This document shows positions 10,539-22,273 of a stretch of 64,000 nt of DNA, piece by piece. How positions within the stretch are numbered: position 1 is the stretch's first letter; each line of letters opens with the position of its first letter. Under the pieces are notes generated by a model, which worked only from the letters and a program-made list of their open reading frames with translations, made no database searches and was not told the DNA's origin. The stretch is from Hemerocallis citrina. Its lineage: Eukaryota; Streptophyta; Magnoliopsida; Asparagales; Asphodelaceae. The translations under genes and the position numbers were made by a program. The DNA is taken from positions 201,371,173-201,435,172 of the forward strand of contig CM030366.1 of the NCBI GenBank assembly GCA_017893485.1, given 5' to 3'.

Positions 10539-13500
10539 GTTATTTTTGTTATTCGTGTTATTTTATCTTTTACTCTTGATTGTTGATTTAAAAATCTATT
10601 TCTATTGATATTTGTATTTGTAGTATTTCAAATAATTTCTATCTTGTAGATCAATATATATTTTGATATATAATCCTACTTTTATTTATTACTTTATCTA
10701 TTCGATTTGATCTTTTATTTAAATCCTATTTTAAAACCTATATCTTATCAAAATACCATTAACTCTTTTTACCCAATACAATTACCCAAACCCATTACCA
10801 TGTTATTAACCCACTTATACCCAAACCCGGCTACCACCCAAACCGGTTTTTCCCCTGCATTATAACCCTAACTTTCCCTCATTATATACTATACCCAACC
10901 TGCCTCTTCACCTTCCCCATGCAGCCGCTTATCCCTTCCACTTTAACCTCCCATTTAACCCATCCCCTACACTATTCCTGCAAAGCCCCTGTCTCTCCCG
11001 ACCTTCATCTCATCCTCCCTCTGTGACTTCGACAACCCTCCGTGAACCCCGACCATCCTCCCTGTCTCCCGAAGCTCCTAGCCGCCCTGCACCCCATCGA
11101 CTTCCCTGGCCGTTCACCTCACCCCATCCCGATCTCCCGACCTGCATCTTTCCCGATCCCTCTACCTCTCTTTTTCCGCGACTCCAACAGCCGCAGCAAA
11201 CCGCCCTCGGCCTTGCTCTCTGTCCGATATCAGTAGGAAGCACGCGAGTGCCGCCCTCTCTCGACCGCAGTGACGACGGCGACGTCGTGGTACCGCAGTG
11301 CTGCCGTTGTGAGTTCTTGTGGTGTTCATGCATTCGTTGTTGTGTTCGTCGGTCCGTTGGGTTCGTTGTTGCAAGTTCAGTTCATGCTTTCCGTTCGTTA
11401 GCGTTCGTTGCCGGGATCCGTTCCCGTTATTCTTGGTGTTCTTGATTTTCGTTGCCTTCATCTCCGGTTAAGGCAAGTAACTTATACTCAAATTACTTTG
11501 TATGATACAAGTCAAAAATACCATCTATAGTGTAGTTGGATCTAGAGACGACTCTTGTATGTGTTATTCTTGATGGATTTTGTCTCTATAGTACTATTTG
11601 ACCATAGATGACTCATGACATAAAATTTGACATGAAATAACTTAGGTTTTATCCGTTCTTGATTTGATCATGTATGTGGGACTTTTGTAAGAATTCGTTA
11701 TTTTGTTGAGTCCCATGTGATATACTTGGTGTGGACATGCTAGATACCCTAATTTATGATGTTTGGACACTTGGTAGACTCAATTTTATGTTTGGTTGTG
11801 TTTTGAACAAGTTTTGTATGATATATATTGAGTTGTTGTTAAAGGAAAATTTTTGTATTTTGTCGATGATCTGTTTTGTTTGCTGTTTTGGACTGTCTTG
11901 AAGTCAGTAACTTAATTTCGGTATAAAACATGAGTTTTAGAGAATTTTGTCTATTTTCAAATCCCTCTGACCTTTCTTGATTTCGTTTTCGTATGTGTGA
12001 GTTATGACTGTTTTACTACAGAGGTGTCGATCTTTTCCATATTTCATTTCTTGGTATTTTTGATGACTAAATCATTTTAATAACTGTGCTACACATATTA
12101 TTTTGATCTGAAACTTTGTTAAGTTTTTCCATATCTACTTAGGGATTACTTAGAATTTTGGTGTATTTTATTGATGATTTTTAGATGCCGTTTCATGCTC
12201 GTTTATAAAAATTATACTTGCCATATTTTGCTTGCTGTTCTGTAAAGAATCGTATTTTCACCCTATTTTCTTTCACTGTATGAAAAATATTTGTAAAATA
12301 TGAAAGTTAATATATTTTGTCTATTTTCATCTCCCTTTGGAGGATTTGGATTTTGTTTCACGGTTTACGAGATATTACAGTTTTCGTACAGCAGTGTTGG
12401 GAATTCCAGATTTGCCAAACTACCGTTTCTTAATGTTTTCTGATTTTCGTTGACTAAACCATTCTTGCTGGAAAATTATAAAACTTTATATTTTGATGCT
12501 AGACATATAGGGAAATACCCCAGATTTTTCTTGGAATTTATTATGATGATTTCTTATTTTTTCCTGTACTTGAATATAATTTTCTGATTTCTGACTGAAC
12601 GCATTTTCTGGTTTAGATTCAGTTTTGAGTTGTGATTTTGTGAAACACTATATGACTTATATGTATTCGCCGGATTTGGGTGGAAGTCTATTCTCTAGAT
12701 TTTCTGATGGATTCAAATTTGGATTTCTGTAGTAACGGAAATCACTGTTTTAGTACTGTACTGTCATGCTGTCCTGAATATGAACATGCACTATTTTGCT
12801 CGTTTATGTGACTGTCTATCATCTATGCATGCTTATTTGTTACCTTAGACCTGATAATGATTATACCATGTTTGTTTAACATTATTCCGTATACATTCAT
12901 GCCTGTTTGATGACCATAATAAAAGTAACCAAGCCGGGGTTTGTGAGAAAGATTTAGTAGTGGATAGTGCAGAAACGTGTACTCGGAAGGAGACTTGTGT
13001 TTCCTGTATTATATGTTTACCGATCAAGTTACCGATCAAGTTTACCGATCAAGTTACCGATTAAGTTTACCGATCAAGTTTACCGATCTGGTTCTGTAAT
13101 TCTGTGAATACCCAAGTACACTGCCCTGTATGGTTCCCTATAAAATCTAAAACAAAATTGCATTGACTGTAGCAATCATATAATAAAAGGATGGATGCAT
13201 GAAGTGCTACATAGATAGTAATCACTACAAGACTTGAACATGATACTTGAGACTTGATATTTGACACTTGATACATGATTACGTAATACTTGATGCATGT
13301 TTACATGATATTTGATTACTTAACACTCGACACATACTATTATACTTGCTCATATTGCCATACTATGATTTATATCCTGTTATCATGATTATACCATGCT
13401 AGGTTTGTTACTTAGATTTACCTATCCCATGTACTTGTATCCTGCATTATAAGTGACCCGTAACTTGCAATTGACGGGTACCTTGTTTTCTCTTTCCCTC

Positions 13501-13906
13501 TTTCCTGCAATTTATTAAATTGCAGATTTTGGAGATCAGCTGCCAGATAGAATAGGCGAGATGAGATCTTAGTTACTGGAGCTCTTGCTACATTTATTTA
13601 TTTTTCTGTTATTCATGAATAATTGTATCTGCTACTTTGATATTTATCTTGTATTTGAGCAATGTGACCCAGGATATTTGTGTTATTCAGATCATGACTA
13701 TTTGAGATTAATATATTTTATTTCAAGTATTCTTATTGGTATTTTGGTTCATATATGCATGTGGTTGATTCTTTTGTTTCCGACTCTGATGATTCTTGTG
13801 AATGTTGTAAAGATTCTTGAACAGCTTATGGATGATGAAAATCATTTGCTGGGCTTTTGTCGCGTATCCGTATTCCGTAATCTCTTTTGGGAAGCGGGGC
13901 GTGACA
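10258..13906 (+). mobile_element. Solo LTR of a long-LTR Ty3/gypsy element
   Basis: A 3,649-bp segment begins TGTAACCCCTG and ends GGGGCGTGACA, with the perfect 5-bp target duplication TAAAA at 10253-10257 and 13907-13911. No internal domain or second LTR is present, so this is a solo LTR left by recombination between LTRs. Such large LTRs with TGTRAC/GTYACA ends are typical of the Del/Tekay chromovirus group; that assignment is inference. A GC-rich, CT-rich block (10980-11470) looks like the transcribed leader, ending at a possible splice donor near 11472 (GGCAAGTAAC). Open frames there show no protein family. Confidence 0.85.
10492..10538. repeat. ATT trinucleotide microsatellite
   Basis: About 15 uninterrupted ATT/TTA units inside the solo LTR. 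Confidence 0.95.
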
Positions 13907-13941
13907 TAAAATAACAAAGCTTTAAAAAAAAAATTCATATA

Positions 13942-14490
13942 ATAACATGTATACAATATTACAATATTTTTAGGTTCGAATATGATTCTAGTTTAAAATT
14001 TGTAAGGATAAAGATCAAGTGAAAGGTTTACCTCTGGCATTGTTATCGAGTCAGTCAGGTTGGGTCATGTACTACCCAACCCGGACCTACTTATCTACTG
14101 GTCCAAATATTGGACCCAGACTCGACCCGTGACAACTGGGATCGGGCCCTGTTAAAAAAATGCCACCCATCGGATCCGGCTAGAGGTGAGTGGGTGGTGT
14201 CGGGCAGGAAAGGGAGAATTTTCAAAAATGATAAAATAAAAAAGTGTTTTTACTAAAAAAAATATATATAATAACATGTATAAAATATTACAATATTTTT
14301 AGAATTGATTAATAAATATGATTCTAGTTTAAATTTGTAAGGATAAAGAGCAAGTGAGGGGTTTACCTCTAGCGCTGTTATCGAGTCAGTCAGGTCGGGT
14401 CCTGTGCTACCGAACCCGGACTAGATTATCTACTGGTCCAAATATTGGACCCAGACCCATCCCATGATAACTGGGTTCGGGTCCGGTTAA
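13942..14490. repeat. Two direct copies of a ~220-bp repeat
   Basis: Sequence from ATAACATGTAT..., through GGATAAAGATCAAGTGA and GTTATCGAGTCAGTCAGGT, to TGGTCCAAATATTGGACCCA is repeated about 330 bases later (14271-14490) with scattered substitutions. The GC-rich 'acccgg/ccgggt' half resembles the subterminal region of plant hAT elements, but I cannot place ends or target duplications. Confidence 0.6.
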
Positions 14491-14669
14491 AAATTTCCTA
14501 TAATTTTCTATGTTGTGTACTCATTTGAAGTAAAGATTCTGTGTATGTGTCACAAGTTTCTAATGTACAAAAATCAGGGTGGTACAATGTTAGATTGTAG
14601 ATGTCAGAGCGTGGTACAAGAATCAGATGGGTGAAGATTCCCTTAAATGATTATTGGGACATAGTCAAT

Positions 14670-14901
14670 GGTGTAGACATTCAACGATCCGGTTGAAACT
14701 GGATTTGGAGGAAGTCAAGAGTTTCTAGTTGGAGCAACTCTAATGGAAGCTACTTTGATGGAAGAAAGTCTCCAAGATTTGACTTGTGACGACGATCCTA
14801 GACTAGTGTCGATACCCACTTCTGCAAGACATTCGGTTAGGAAGGCTAAAAAAAAGGTAGCTAGAAAGAAAAGGAAAGCTTTATCGGGCGAGAGTACGTA
14901 G
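14670..14901 (+). pseudogene. Short unidentified coding remnant
   Basis: One frame stays open for about 75 codons and ends at TAG 14899-14901. It has an ATG at 14743 and a basic C-terminus containing RKAKKKVARKKRKA, which looks like a nuclear localisation signal. No family is recognised. It lies between hAT-like repeats, so a leftover transposase tail is possible, but nothing in the residues proves this. Confidence 0.3.
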
Positions 14902-15001
14902 TCGAATTGCAGAGGCGATCAAAAAATTAGTTGAATGATCGAAGAATGAGATGAACAGAACCAATGACTTGTGGCTGGTCGATACAATTGGAGAGGGCAA
15001 A

Positions 15002-15529
15002 AGCTGCTATCGGGTTTTATCGAGCCGGGTCCTCCACTACCCAGACCCGGACCCGATACCTCACGGGTCCAAAAATTGGACACGGACCCGAACTTGCGAA
15101 ACCCAGGTCCGGGTCAGGATTCTAGTTAAAAAAATCTATTCGTTGGGTTCGGTAGAGGAGAATAAATATTTGCACTTAAGTATTTTTTCACCCCCAATAC
15201 CCTACGATTCCAACTACTTTTGCACTTAAGTACATGAATAAATATTATATTTACACATCTATCTTCAACAATTACTATTTATATGTATATCCCTATAACC
15301 CTATTATTCAAATTTCATATTTTTGGGGGTATTTCTTAACGGGTTCGGGTCCGAGTCTGGGTCCGAGTCCGGGTCATTCTATTTTGAGCGGACCCGGATC
15401 CGGACCAAACCCAGAAGTGCATCGGGTCTTATTTTAGGTACTGGATCCGGACCCATGTAGATCGGGTCGGTTCCGGTCCAATGCCGGATCTGGATCGGAT
15501 CCAGGTATCGGGTAAATGTGACAATGCTA
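15002..15529. mobile_element. Insertion flanked by an 11-bp direct repeat
   Basis: The direct repeat GAGAGGGCAAA occurs at 14991-15001 and 15530-15540. The 528 bases between are rich in CCGGGTCC/GGACCCGG palindromes. Both ends carry a TATCGGGT / ACCCGATA pair near the termini, compatible with a diverged hAT element whose 8-bp duplication is contained in the 11-bp repeat. Terminal inverted repeats are weak, so the class is uncertain. From 15541 to 16136 I see nothing to annotate. Confidence 0.45.
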
Positions 15530-16145
15530 GAGAGGGCAAAGCAGAGGAGACAAAAGCGAAGAGGTGATTAATCTAGAGAGGATCGAGTAATGCTATATGA
15601 CACCACTTTAATGACTCCCAATAAGACCGCATTTTGAAATGAATAACAATGAAAAATAATTCGTAATCGTGCTCAGTCATGACAGTGGTTACGACTTTAA
15701 CCAAAATGATGGAGATGAGGTTTATAGACCCAAGTTTTATGATGATTATGTAACCCCTTAGTGTAAATAATACATGTAATTTATTTATTTTTAGATTGTT
15801 TAATGAAATGAAATTTAAATGTCTTAATATAAATATTTTATTATATGAAATTTAAATGTTTTAATAATAATTTTATAAAATACGTACAAAATATGCGTAT
15901 AAAATCATTCGGTGGCGATTGAAAAACATGACACAAAAATAATTATTCCAAAATGTAAAATGGCTTGGGATGTACCAAAACTTATTACTTTCTAATAGAA
16001 TAATGGCTTGTGACATGTCTTACCTCCAATTCAAACAAAAAATATCTTGGTAAGGCAGGAAAGCCTTACAACATGCAACTAGTAACATCAAAACCAGCTA
16101 AACCACTGGCCTTTCCCTCATAGACCCTTTTAGTCAGAAGAAACA

Positions 16146-17812
16146 GATTTGTTTGCCGTACTGACCTACTTTTTGAAAATATTTAGCGATTTGACCCACT
16201 TTCGAAAATATTTATCTAACTGATCCAGTTATGGACACGTCAGCATTAACCGTTATTGGAATTAACAACAAATATTATTTATAAGCCGTTGTTTTCAATA
16301 GCGGGATCTGTTAAATTTTTTTTTGCATGCCGCTATTTGGAGAAACGACATCAGTTAACTTATTCCTAATCGTGTACTCTCTCTGACCTAAAAAAAATGC
16401 AAGTGCGAAAAAATCCTATGACTGATGCCGTTGTTTGGAACAACGACAAAACCATTACAGATTCCGTTGTTTGGAATAGCGGCATCAGTTATAATATTCG
16501 TTTTCAGGGATAACTGATGTCGCTGTTTGGAATAGCGGCAATAATTCATTTTATTACTTATACTTGGCTAATCTATTTCTGTGAACTGTTTTCGTTGGTT
16601 TTAAGAACGAAAACAGTTATCTCATGCCGTTGTTTGGAAGAACGATTGTGGATGAAGATAGTTTACAACTGATGTCGTTATCTCCAACAACGATATCAGT
16701 AATGCAAATGTCATTCTTGGGGATAACAACATTATTTATAAGTTGTTTCAGCACTTGAAAATTTTTTCAAGTCAGAAGATTCACTAGGGGTGGCATTACG
16801 ATCGGGCTACCCCGGGTCCGGCCTAGCCAGGCTCGGTCCGCCTAAACGCGGGCTGAACCGGGGCTAACCTGCCCAATGACCCGGTCCGGTCCGGTCAGCA
16901 ATTTTTCCAAAAAAACCCGAATCCAGGCCGGCCAGACCCGAGACAGGGTTGAACAGGCCCGGTCTGGTCCGAGCTGGCCCGAAGGCTGACCATTGGCCAA
17001 TTTTGATTATTTTTTTTTCTAGATTTTTTTTATTTAAAAAATTGGGTTTGTGTGCTAAATATAAGTATATAAGTATATATATACTGCAAAATATATGTAT
17101 ACATGTATATATACATATAGATATATAGTAAAATATTTCAAAATTTTATAAAATTGAGTGTAGACATCAAAATTAACTGATCACTACTCATTACTCAATT
17201 TGCCAACCCTCACCCTAGCTATTTATAGCCAACTCCACCTCCTCACTTCTCTAATCTAACCAATGTGGGACTAAAAATTTTCTACTTCAAATTGTCTTAA
17301 TTATATAAATCTATACTATCAAACTTTTAATGAAATATAGTTTTATAGGTTGGATTTTTTGGTTAGTGCGCTGGAGAAGAAAAGCCCGCCTAACCCGCGA
17401 ACCCGCATTGAACCGGCGCGACTTCGAGCCAGGGGCCAGGTCCGGGCCTCTTCTTCCGCTCCCTAGCTTGGCCCGGCCTGGCCCGTGAAAATCCCAGCCC
17501 AGCCCGCCTGAGCCCGAGATTGGGTCAAACCCGTGGGGTTTCAACCAGACCCGGCTCGGTGGAACCGGATGCCACCCCTAAGATTTACACTTGTATAAGA
17601 AATGTATCGATGACGTTTTTCCAAACAGTGCTAAAAGAAATTTAAACTGATGCTGTTTTTTGGAAGAACGACACAATCTATACATTTATTTTCAGTAATG
17701 GTTAATGCTGACGTGTCCAAAATTGGATCAGTTGGGTAAATATTTTCGAAACTGGGTCGGGTTCAGGTGGCTCAATATTTTTACAAAGTGGGTCAGTACC
17801 GAATAAAAATTC
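16146..17812. mobile_element. Non-autonomous MULE carrying a nested hAT element
   Basis: Flanked by GAAGAAACA (16137-16145) and GAAAAAACA (17813-17821), a 9-bp duplication with one mismatch. The left end reads GATTTGTTTGCCGTACTGAC; the right end, reverse complemented, reads GAATTTTTATTCGGTACTGA. Both continue into the shared module with GACACGTCAGCATTAACC. The interior holds the same CCGTTNTT palindromes as 7391-8273, in opposite order. Without the nested hAT at 16785-17580 the element is about 870 bp, nearly the size of the 7391 copy. Confidence 0.85.
16785..17580. mobile_element. Non-autonomous hAT element
   Basis: Perfect 12-bp terminal inverted repeats TAGGGGTGGCAT / ATGCCACCCCTA, with an 8-bp target duplication AGATTCAC (16777-16784) / AGATTTAC (17581-17588), one mismatch. 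Subterminal regions are GC-rich with many GGCCCGG / CCGGGCC repeats, and the core is AT-rich, as in many plant hAT MITEs. The 77-codon minus-strand frame inside is repeat-derived. It inserted after the surrounding MULE. Confidence 0.88.
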
Positions 17813-17821
17813 GAAAAAACA

Positions 17822-18954
17822 TTGCAAGTTTATTTTCTAAGAAGATAACTACAAGTTGGTAGAGAGGAGTACTAAGATGTGGGTCTCACTTCCACATCTT
17901 GGCTTTCATCGTCAACAACTGCGGTCATCTTGGCAAATTGAGTTGTATCCCCACCAATTTATTACTATGCTTTTTGTGTACCCACTGCAATCAACCTTAT
18001 GCTTCTCCCTTTTCAACTTTCATGGCTTCATGTTCGTGCTGTCTATTTTCCTTGTTGTCCCTTTTCTACTGTCGCTACTCCTTCTGTTACGATGATTAGT
18101 AGTGTCCATCGGCAGGGCCCGGAATTAATTCATACAATCATAGATTGTTAGCTTTGTTGTTGCGTACACGTACATAAATTCCTCTCTTTTTATTACTAAA
18201 TTTTGTTGTCAATTCATTAATTATGCACATCATGAAAAAGGAGTATGACGAGGGCCTTATCGACAGATGTAATGTGTCTGCAAAATCATTTTATAGTTAC
18301 GTAGGGTTTTTTGTAATTAATTGTTTTTTTTCCCTGTTTTTTGTGTTTCCATTTGATATCTGTTTCAGTACCGATATATGTGATGTAAATCATAAAAAAT
18401 ATGAAGAATAAATACTATTACAAAATTTTGATGGCTTTTTCTCACCAATAGAGTGATTAAAATGATCAAAGTTTCGTGAATGATTCAAATTATACAGCTT
18501 CGTGATCACCAGATTAGATGAGTAAAACTCAGAAACCCCACAAAATTTTATTTTCTAACCTAAGTTTTTTTGCTTGCTAACTATCAAAATCATTACTTAA
18601 TTACAATTGGTATGTGATAATTGGAGAGATTAAGATTTCCTGCATGTAGTATTGACGTTTTGATTAATATATTTTTTGGTATTGCTGGAGTCGACAGACT
18701 CTATTCGATTTATCAAAAAAAAGATTTCCTGCATGTATTTTAAAGTTAAAAGAAAAGAAAATTATAGTTTCAGAAAACAACATATCATCTAGGCAAAGTG
18801 CGATGTATAAAAGCTCATCAACATGAAACCCGTAACTAAGTCCCACATGTAATCTTGATTGAGTCAGTTTGTTAAGGTTCAAATTCCAGTAGATCGATAT
18901 TAGTTACTATTTCTTTTCTTTTAGCAGGTTAATTTATTCTTAGCCTGTATTATA
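17822..18954. other. Unassigned AT-rich interval
   Basis: No transposon ends or recognisable coding domains. Frames of 60-80 codons at 17856-18411 show no known motif, and their T-rich composition makes hydrophobic translations by chance. Confidence 0.4.
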
Positions 18955-19161
18955 CAGGGCCAGCCCCTACTTTGAGCCCGGCGAGGCGGTCGCCTCAAGC
19001 CCCTAATTTTTTTGCAATTTTAAGGACCCTTAAATTTATATTTCTCTCATAAATATAGGTACGTACTTTGCTCGTAAAAAAATTATATTCTGATTAGAAA
19101 TTCCAAAAATAATTATTTGGGTTTTTCACCTTGAATCTCTGGAAACTCAGGGCAAGCCCTG
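18955..19161. mobile_element. Possible small hAT-like element
   Basis: Starts CAGGGCCAGCCCCTACTTTGAG and ends so that its reverse complement reads CAGGGCTTGCCCTGAGTTTCC. These CAGGGC-type ends recur in plant hAT-like sequences. The flanking octamers (GTATTATA and CCTATATA) do not match well, so the target duplication is not confirmed. From 19162 to 19965 nothing else is recognisable. Confidence 0.4.
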
Positions 19162-19967
19162 CCTATATATATACCTCCACCCATCTATTAGTTGTACTTG
19201 ATCATATTTGACTTCAGCATCGGAGGATTTTATGCCGAAATAAAGTACGTCGTTTAACTTATTGCATGTAACAGAGCACCCCCGCAGTGGCCTAATCTAA
19301 ATCTACACACATCTACATTCTCCCCTATCTTCCTCTCAAGTTGTCTTCCTACTGATTCCTATATCTGTATTGCAAAATGCTAGACATATATGAGTTTTTA
19401 TCCCAAATGTACGCATAGTCATCCTCATCTCTAATACATTATTTTTTCCCATTCCAAATTAATGAATTCCCTGACACCAACTGATTGACCATGCACCGCT
19501 AATAGCTAAGTACCACCAAACTTCACTTTAATGGTTGGCACATGATTTGCGGTAAACGTCATGTGACCTAAGACGCGTCATAAACGAGGTCCACTCTTCT
19601 TCTGTATAGGAGTATTTATTCCAATCACCGTGTGAACGCCCAAACCAAGATCGCGGTTCCCTCTAATCTATTTGCCGTATGGCTGGCATTCTCATACTTC
19701 AGTCCAACAGCCCACCGACGGAAAAAACTACTGTGTCAACTAGGTGTATGAGTATATATTATGCGTGTATGTAAAAACCGCATTTTCTTGTGTACATAGC
19801 ATTATCATATGTTGGCTAAAGAAATGTATGGGGCACGAGGCCGATGCTGAGATTTATAGGTCCTTGTGAGGAAAGAAAAAAAACTAGGCATTCTTTAAAT
19901 AATATTAATTTTACCTTATTTTAATTTTGATATCATATATATATATATATAGAGAGAAGAGAAATCT

Positions 19968-20155
19968 TCGGTTGCACATTACTTTGGTGAGCACTCCGTG
20001 AGCACTCACGAACTAGAGACCCTATAAAAAATTCGAACCATTTTCAATGGAGCATTTCCCTATATATACTTGATTTTTTATCGTTGCACACTACTTTGGT
20101 TGCACAACACTTGATTTTTTATTGTTGCACACTACTTTGGTTGCACAACCGAAGG
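19968..20155. repeat. Diverged MITE relative of 20250-20608
   Basis: Contains TCTTCGGTTGCACATTACTT, GTGAGCACTCCGTGAGCACT and two direct copies of a TTGTTGCACACTACTTTGGTTGCACAAC-type segment, ending ACAACCGAAGGGGA. The 'CTTCGGTTG' ends and 'CTCCGTGAG' motif match the intact element downstream, so this is a decayed member or subfamily. Confidence 0.5.
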
Positions 20156-20156
20156 G

Positions 20157-20158
<2 letters not shown>

Positions 20159-20236
<78 letters not shown>
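20159..20236. repeat. CT then AT microsatellite
   Basis: About 55 bases of CT dinucleotides followed by an AT run. Open frames across it on both strands are repeat artefacts. Confidence 0.95.
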
Positions 20237-20237
<1 letters not shown>

Positions 20238-20249
20238 GTAAAAGGGATA

Positions 20250-20608
20250 GGGAGCCCTTCGGTTGAGAACTAATTTGGTGAGAACTCCGTGAGAACTCAC
20301 AGAATAGACCCCCCGTGAAAAATCCGAACCGGCCATCTCGTTGTATACGCCTTAGATAGCATAACATAAAGAAATCAAGTAATTTGAAGTTCATTTTCCC
20401 ATGTTTTACATCATTACAAAGTTGTATGGCTGAAAATTCTACTCCATTTGATGAATGGGCAAATGAACTTCAAATTACTTGATTACTTTATGTTATGCTA
20501 TCTAAGGCGTGTAGAAAGAGATGGTCAGTTCGGATTTTTCATGGGGGTCTAACTCCGTAAGTTCTCACGGCGTTCTCACCAAAATTAGTTCTCAACCGAA
20601 GGGCTCCC
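20250..20608. mobile_element. Palindromic MULE-type MITE
   Basis: A 359-bp element with the perfect 10-bp target duplication AAAAGGGATA (20240-20249 and 20609-20618). Both termini read GGGAGCCCTTCGGTTGAGAA, and the inverted repeat continues nearly to the centre (CTTAGATAGCATAACATAAA and its complement), giving a near-perfect hairpin. No coding capacity. The duplication length suggests Mutator-type transposition. Confidence 0.85.
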
Positions 20609-20800
20609 AAAAGGGATATATGCAACTTGCTCATTTAGTAAATGAGCAAGTGATGATGTGGCATGAATGTGATACATTGGACAACTAACCATTTTTAGAA
20701 TTTTTCAATCACATGCATGTCACATCATCAATTGCTCATTTACAAGTTAATTATACCCCATTTTCCCATATATTATACCCATTTTCCCCATATATATATA

Positions 20801-21034
20801 CTAGTATAATGTACGTGCGATGAACGTCTAAAAAAAGTAAAGTCATCAAATTAAATGAATATATATTGTTAAGAAAAAAAAGTTTATATTTGAATGTTTT
20901 GATATGGGAAACACGTGCGGTGCACATTTATATTTGTTGGATATAGTTTGGACATGTATTATACATGTTTATATAGTTACAAAGTTAGGGTTTGTTTGTT
21001 ATAAATTCCAACTCTCCCATTAAAATAGTAGAGA
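20801..21034 (-). mobile_element. Short non-autonomous Helitron
   Basis: On the minus strand it begins TCTCTACTATTTTAATGGGA, the canonical TCTCTACTA-type 5' end, and ends CTAG. Flanks are A at 20800 and T at 21035 (plus strand), as required for insertion between A and T. A weak ACGTTCATCGCACGT hairpin precedes the CTAG end. At 234 bp it encodes nothing. Confidence 0.75.
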
Positions 21035-21045
21035 TAGAGATTATA

Positions 21046-21256
21046 TATTATATTATAGATAGATGGATAGATAGATAGATAATAATTTTCACGTGTGATG
21101 CACATTTAATATATTTTTTTAAAAAATTAAAGTAAAAAATCTGACATAGTGAAGACTCAAATCTGAGACCTCCTTCGTATTAGTTATACGCGTGCAATGC
21201 ATGCATTGGTAAATTTACAAATTAATGACACTAAGACCTTCTCCTATTATAATATT
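21046..21256 (-). repeat. Helitron-like dispersed repeat with GATA tail
   Basis: A third copy of the repeat seen at 385-735: GATA microsatellite, TTTCACGTGTGATGCACA, a body with CTGACATAGTGAAGACTC, and the end CCTATTATAATATTAGAGAG. It directly follows the Helitron at 20801-21034, as the copies at 385-735 follow each other, which suggests insertion into related sequence or into its microsatellite. Confidence 0.5.
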
Positions 21257-21582
21257 AGAGAGATATATACTTCAAAGATGTTATGAGTTATGATATTAAA
21301 GATAACATAATTTATATTTATGTGCGGAATATTAAAACTCTAAAATTTTGTCATTTTCCTCCATTATCTTTATTTACGTAAAATAATTATATCACTTTAC
21401 TAACTTCTGTTTGTTAGCCCATTTTTTTAAAAAATTGCCCAACAACACTTCTTATTTAAAAATGGCGTGTTTTATGTTTGTCTACTTTTTTCGAACCTTG
21501 TTTGGATTGAATGAAATTTTTAAAACCTTCATTTTCTCTATAAAATCTCACTCCAAATTGTGGCTTTAGACTTATATAAGAA

Positions 21583-21966
21583 GAAAATTTTGCTGTACTG
21601 ACCCACTTTTTGAAAATATTTGGCGTCTTGACCCACTTCTGAAAATAATTAGCTATCTGACCCAATTTAGGACACGTCAGCAAGAAACGTTATTGGAAAA
21701 AACGCCATAGGTTATTTCGATGCTGTTCTTCCCAATAACGGCATCTGTTTAAAAAAAATCTTTCATGCCGTTATTTCAAATAACGGCATATATTACTTTC
21801 TGTCCAAAGAGCAAATAGTCTCAATTGTGAGCTGAGAGAAAATTGTAAAAGTAAATTAACCTATGCCGTTCACTGAGAGAATGACATGGTTTATACTGAT
21901 GCCGTTATTTTGAATAACGACATCAGTTACTTTCTATTTTGCACACTTATCTATAATCAGTGCCCC
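21583..21966 (+). repeat. Left TIR of the large MULE
   Basis: Pairs with 42778-43151 over its full length with scattered mismatches; the similarity fades at CAGTGCCCC. Downstream (21967-22270) lies CT-rich leader-like DNA before the transposase start. Confidence 0.88.
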
Positions 21967-22273
21967 CAACTCTTCTCCTACCCCTTTGTACTTCATTTTT
22001 TTTCTCTCTCTTCACTCCCGTAACCCACAAACCCTACATCCCTAAATAAAAAAACCCCAACCATTGGAGGGCTCTCAAATTTCATATATCCTACCTCCTT
22101 ACTTCCACTCTCATTTCATTCTTCATCCACAACGAATTTTCAAGCTATCGACAGTACGGTCTAATTTGAAGGTATTATTATTTTAACCGTATGTTTGATA
22201 TGTATTCCCATATTATGCTTATGAGTAGTGAATGACTTGAACATGTTTGAATTTTTATGCTTAGGTATGGAAT

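Noticed and set aside
11010..11461. Proline/serine-rich frames as a host gene
   Set aside because: They lie in the GC-rich leader of a solo LTR; frames are open on both strands and no family is recognised.
17856..18411. Hydrophobic frames as membrane proteins
   Set aside because: The T-rich sequence gives Phe/Leu runs; there are no start context, domain or splice signals.
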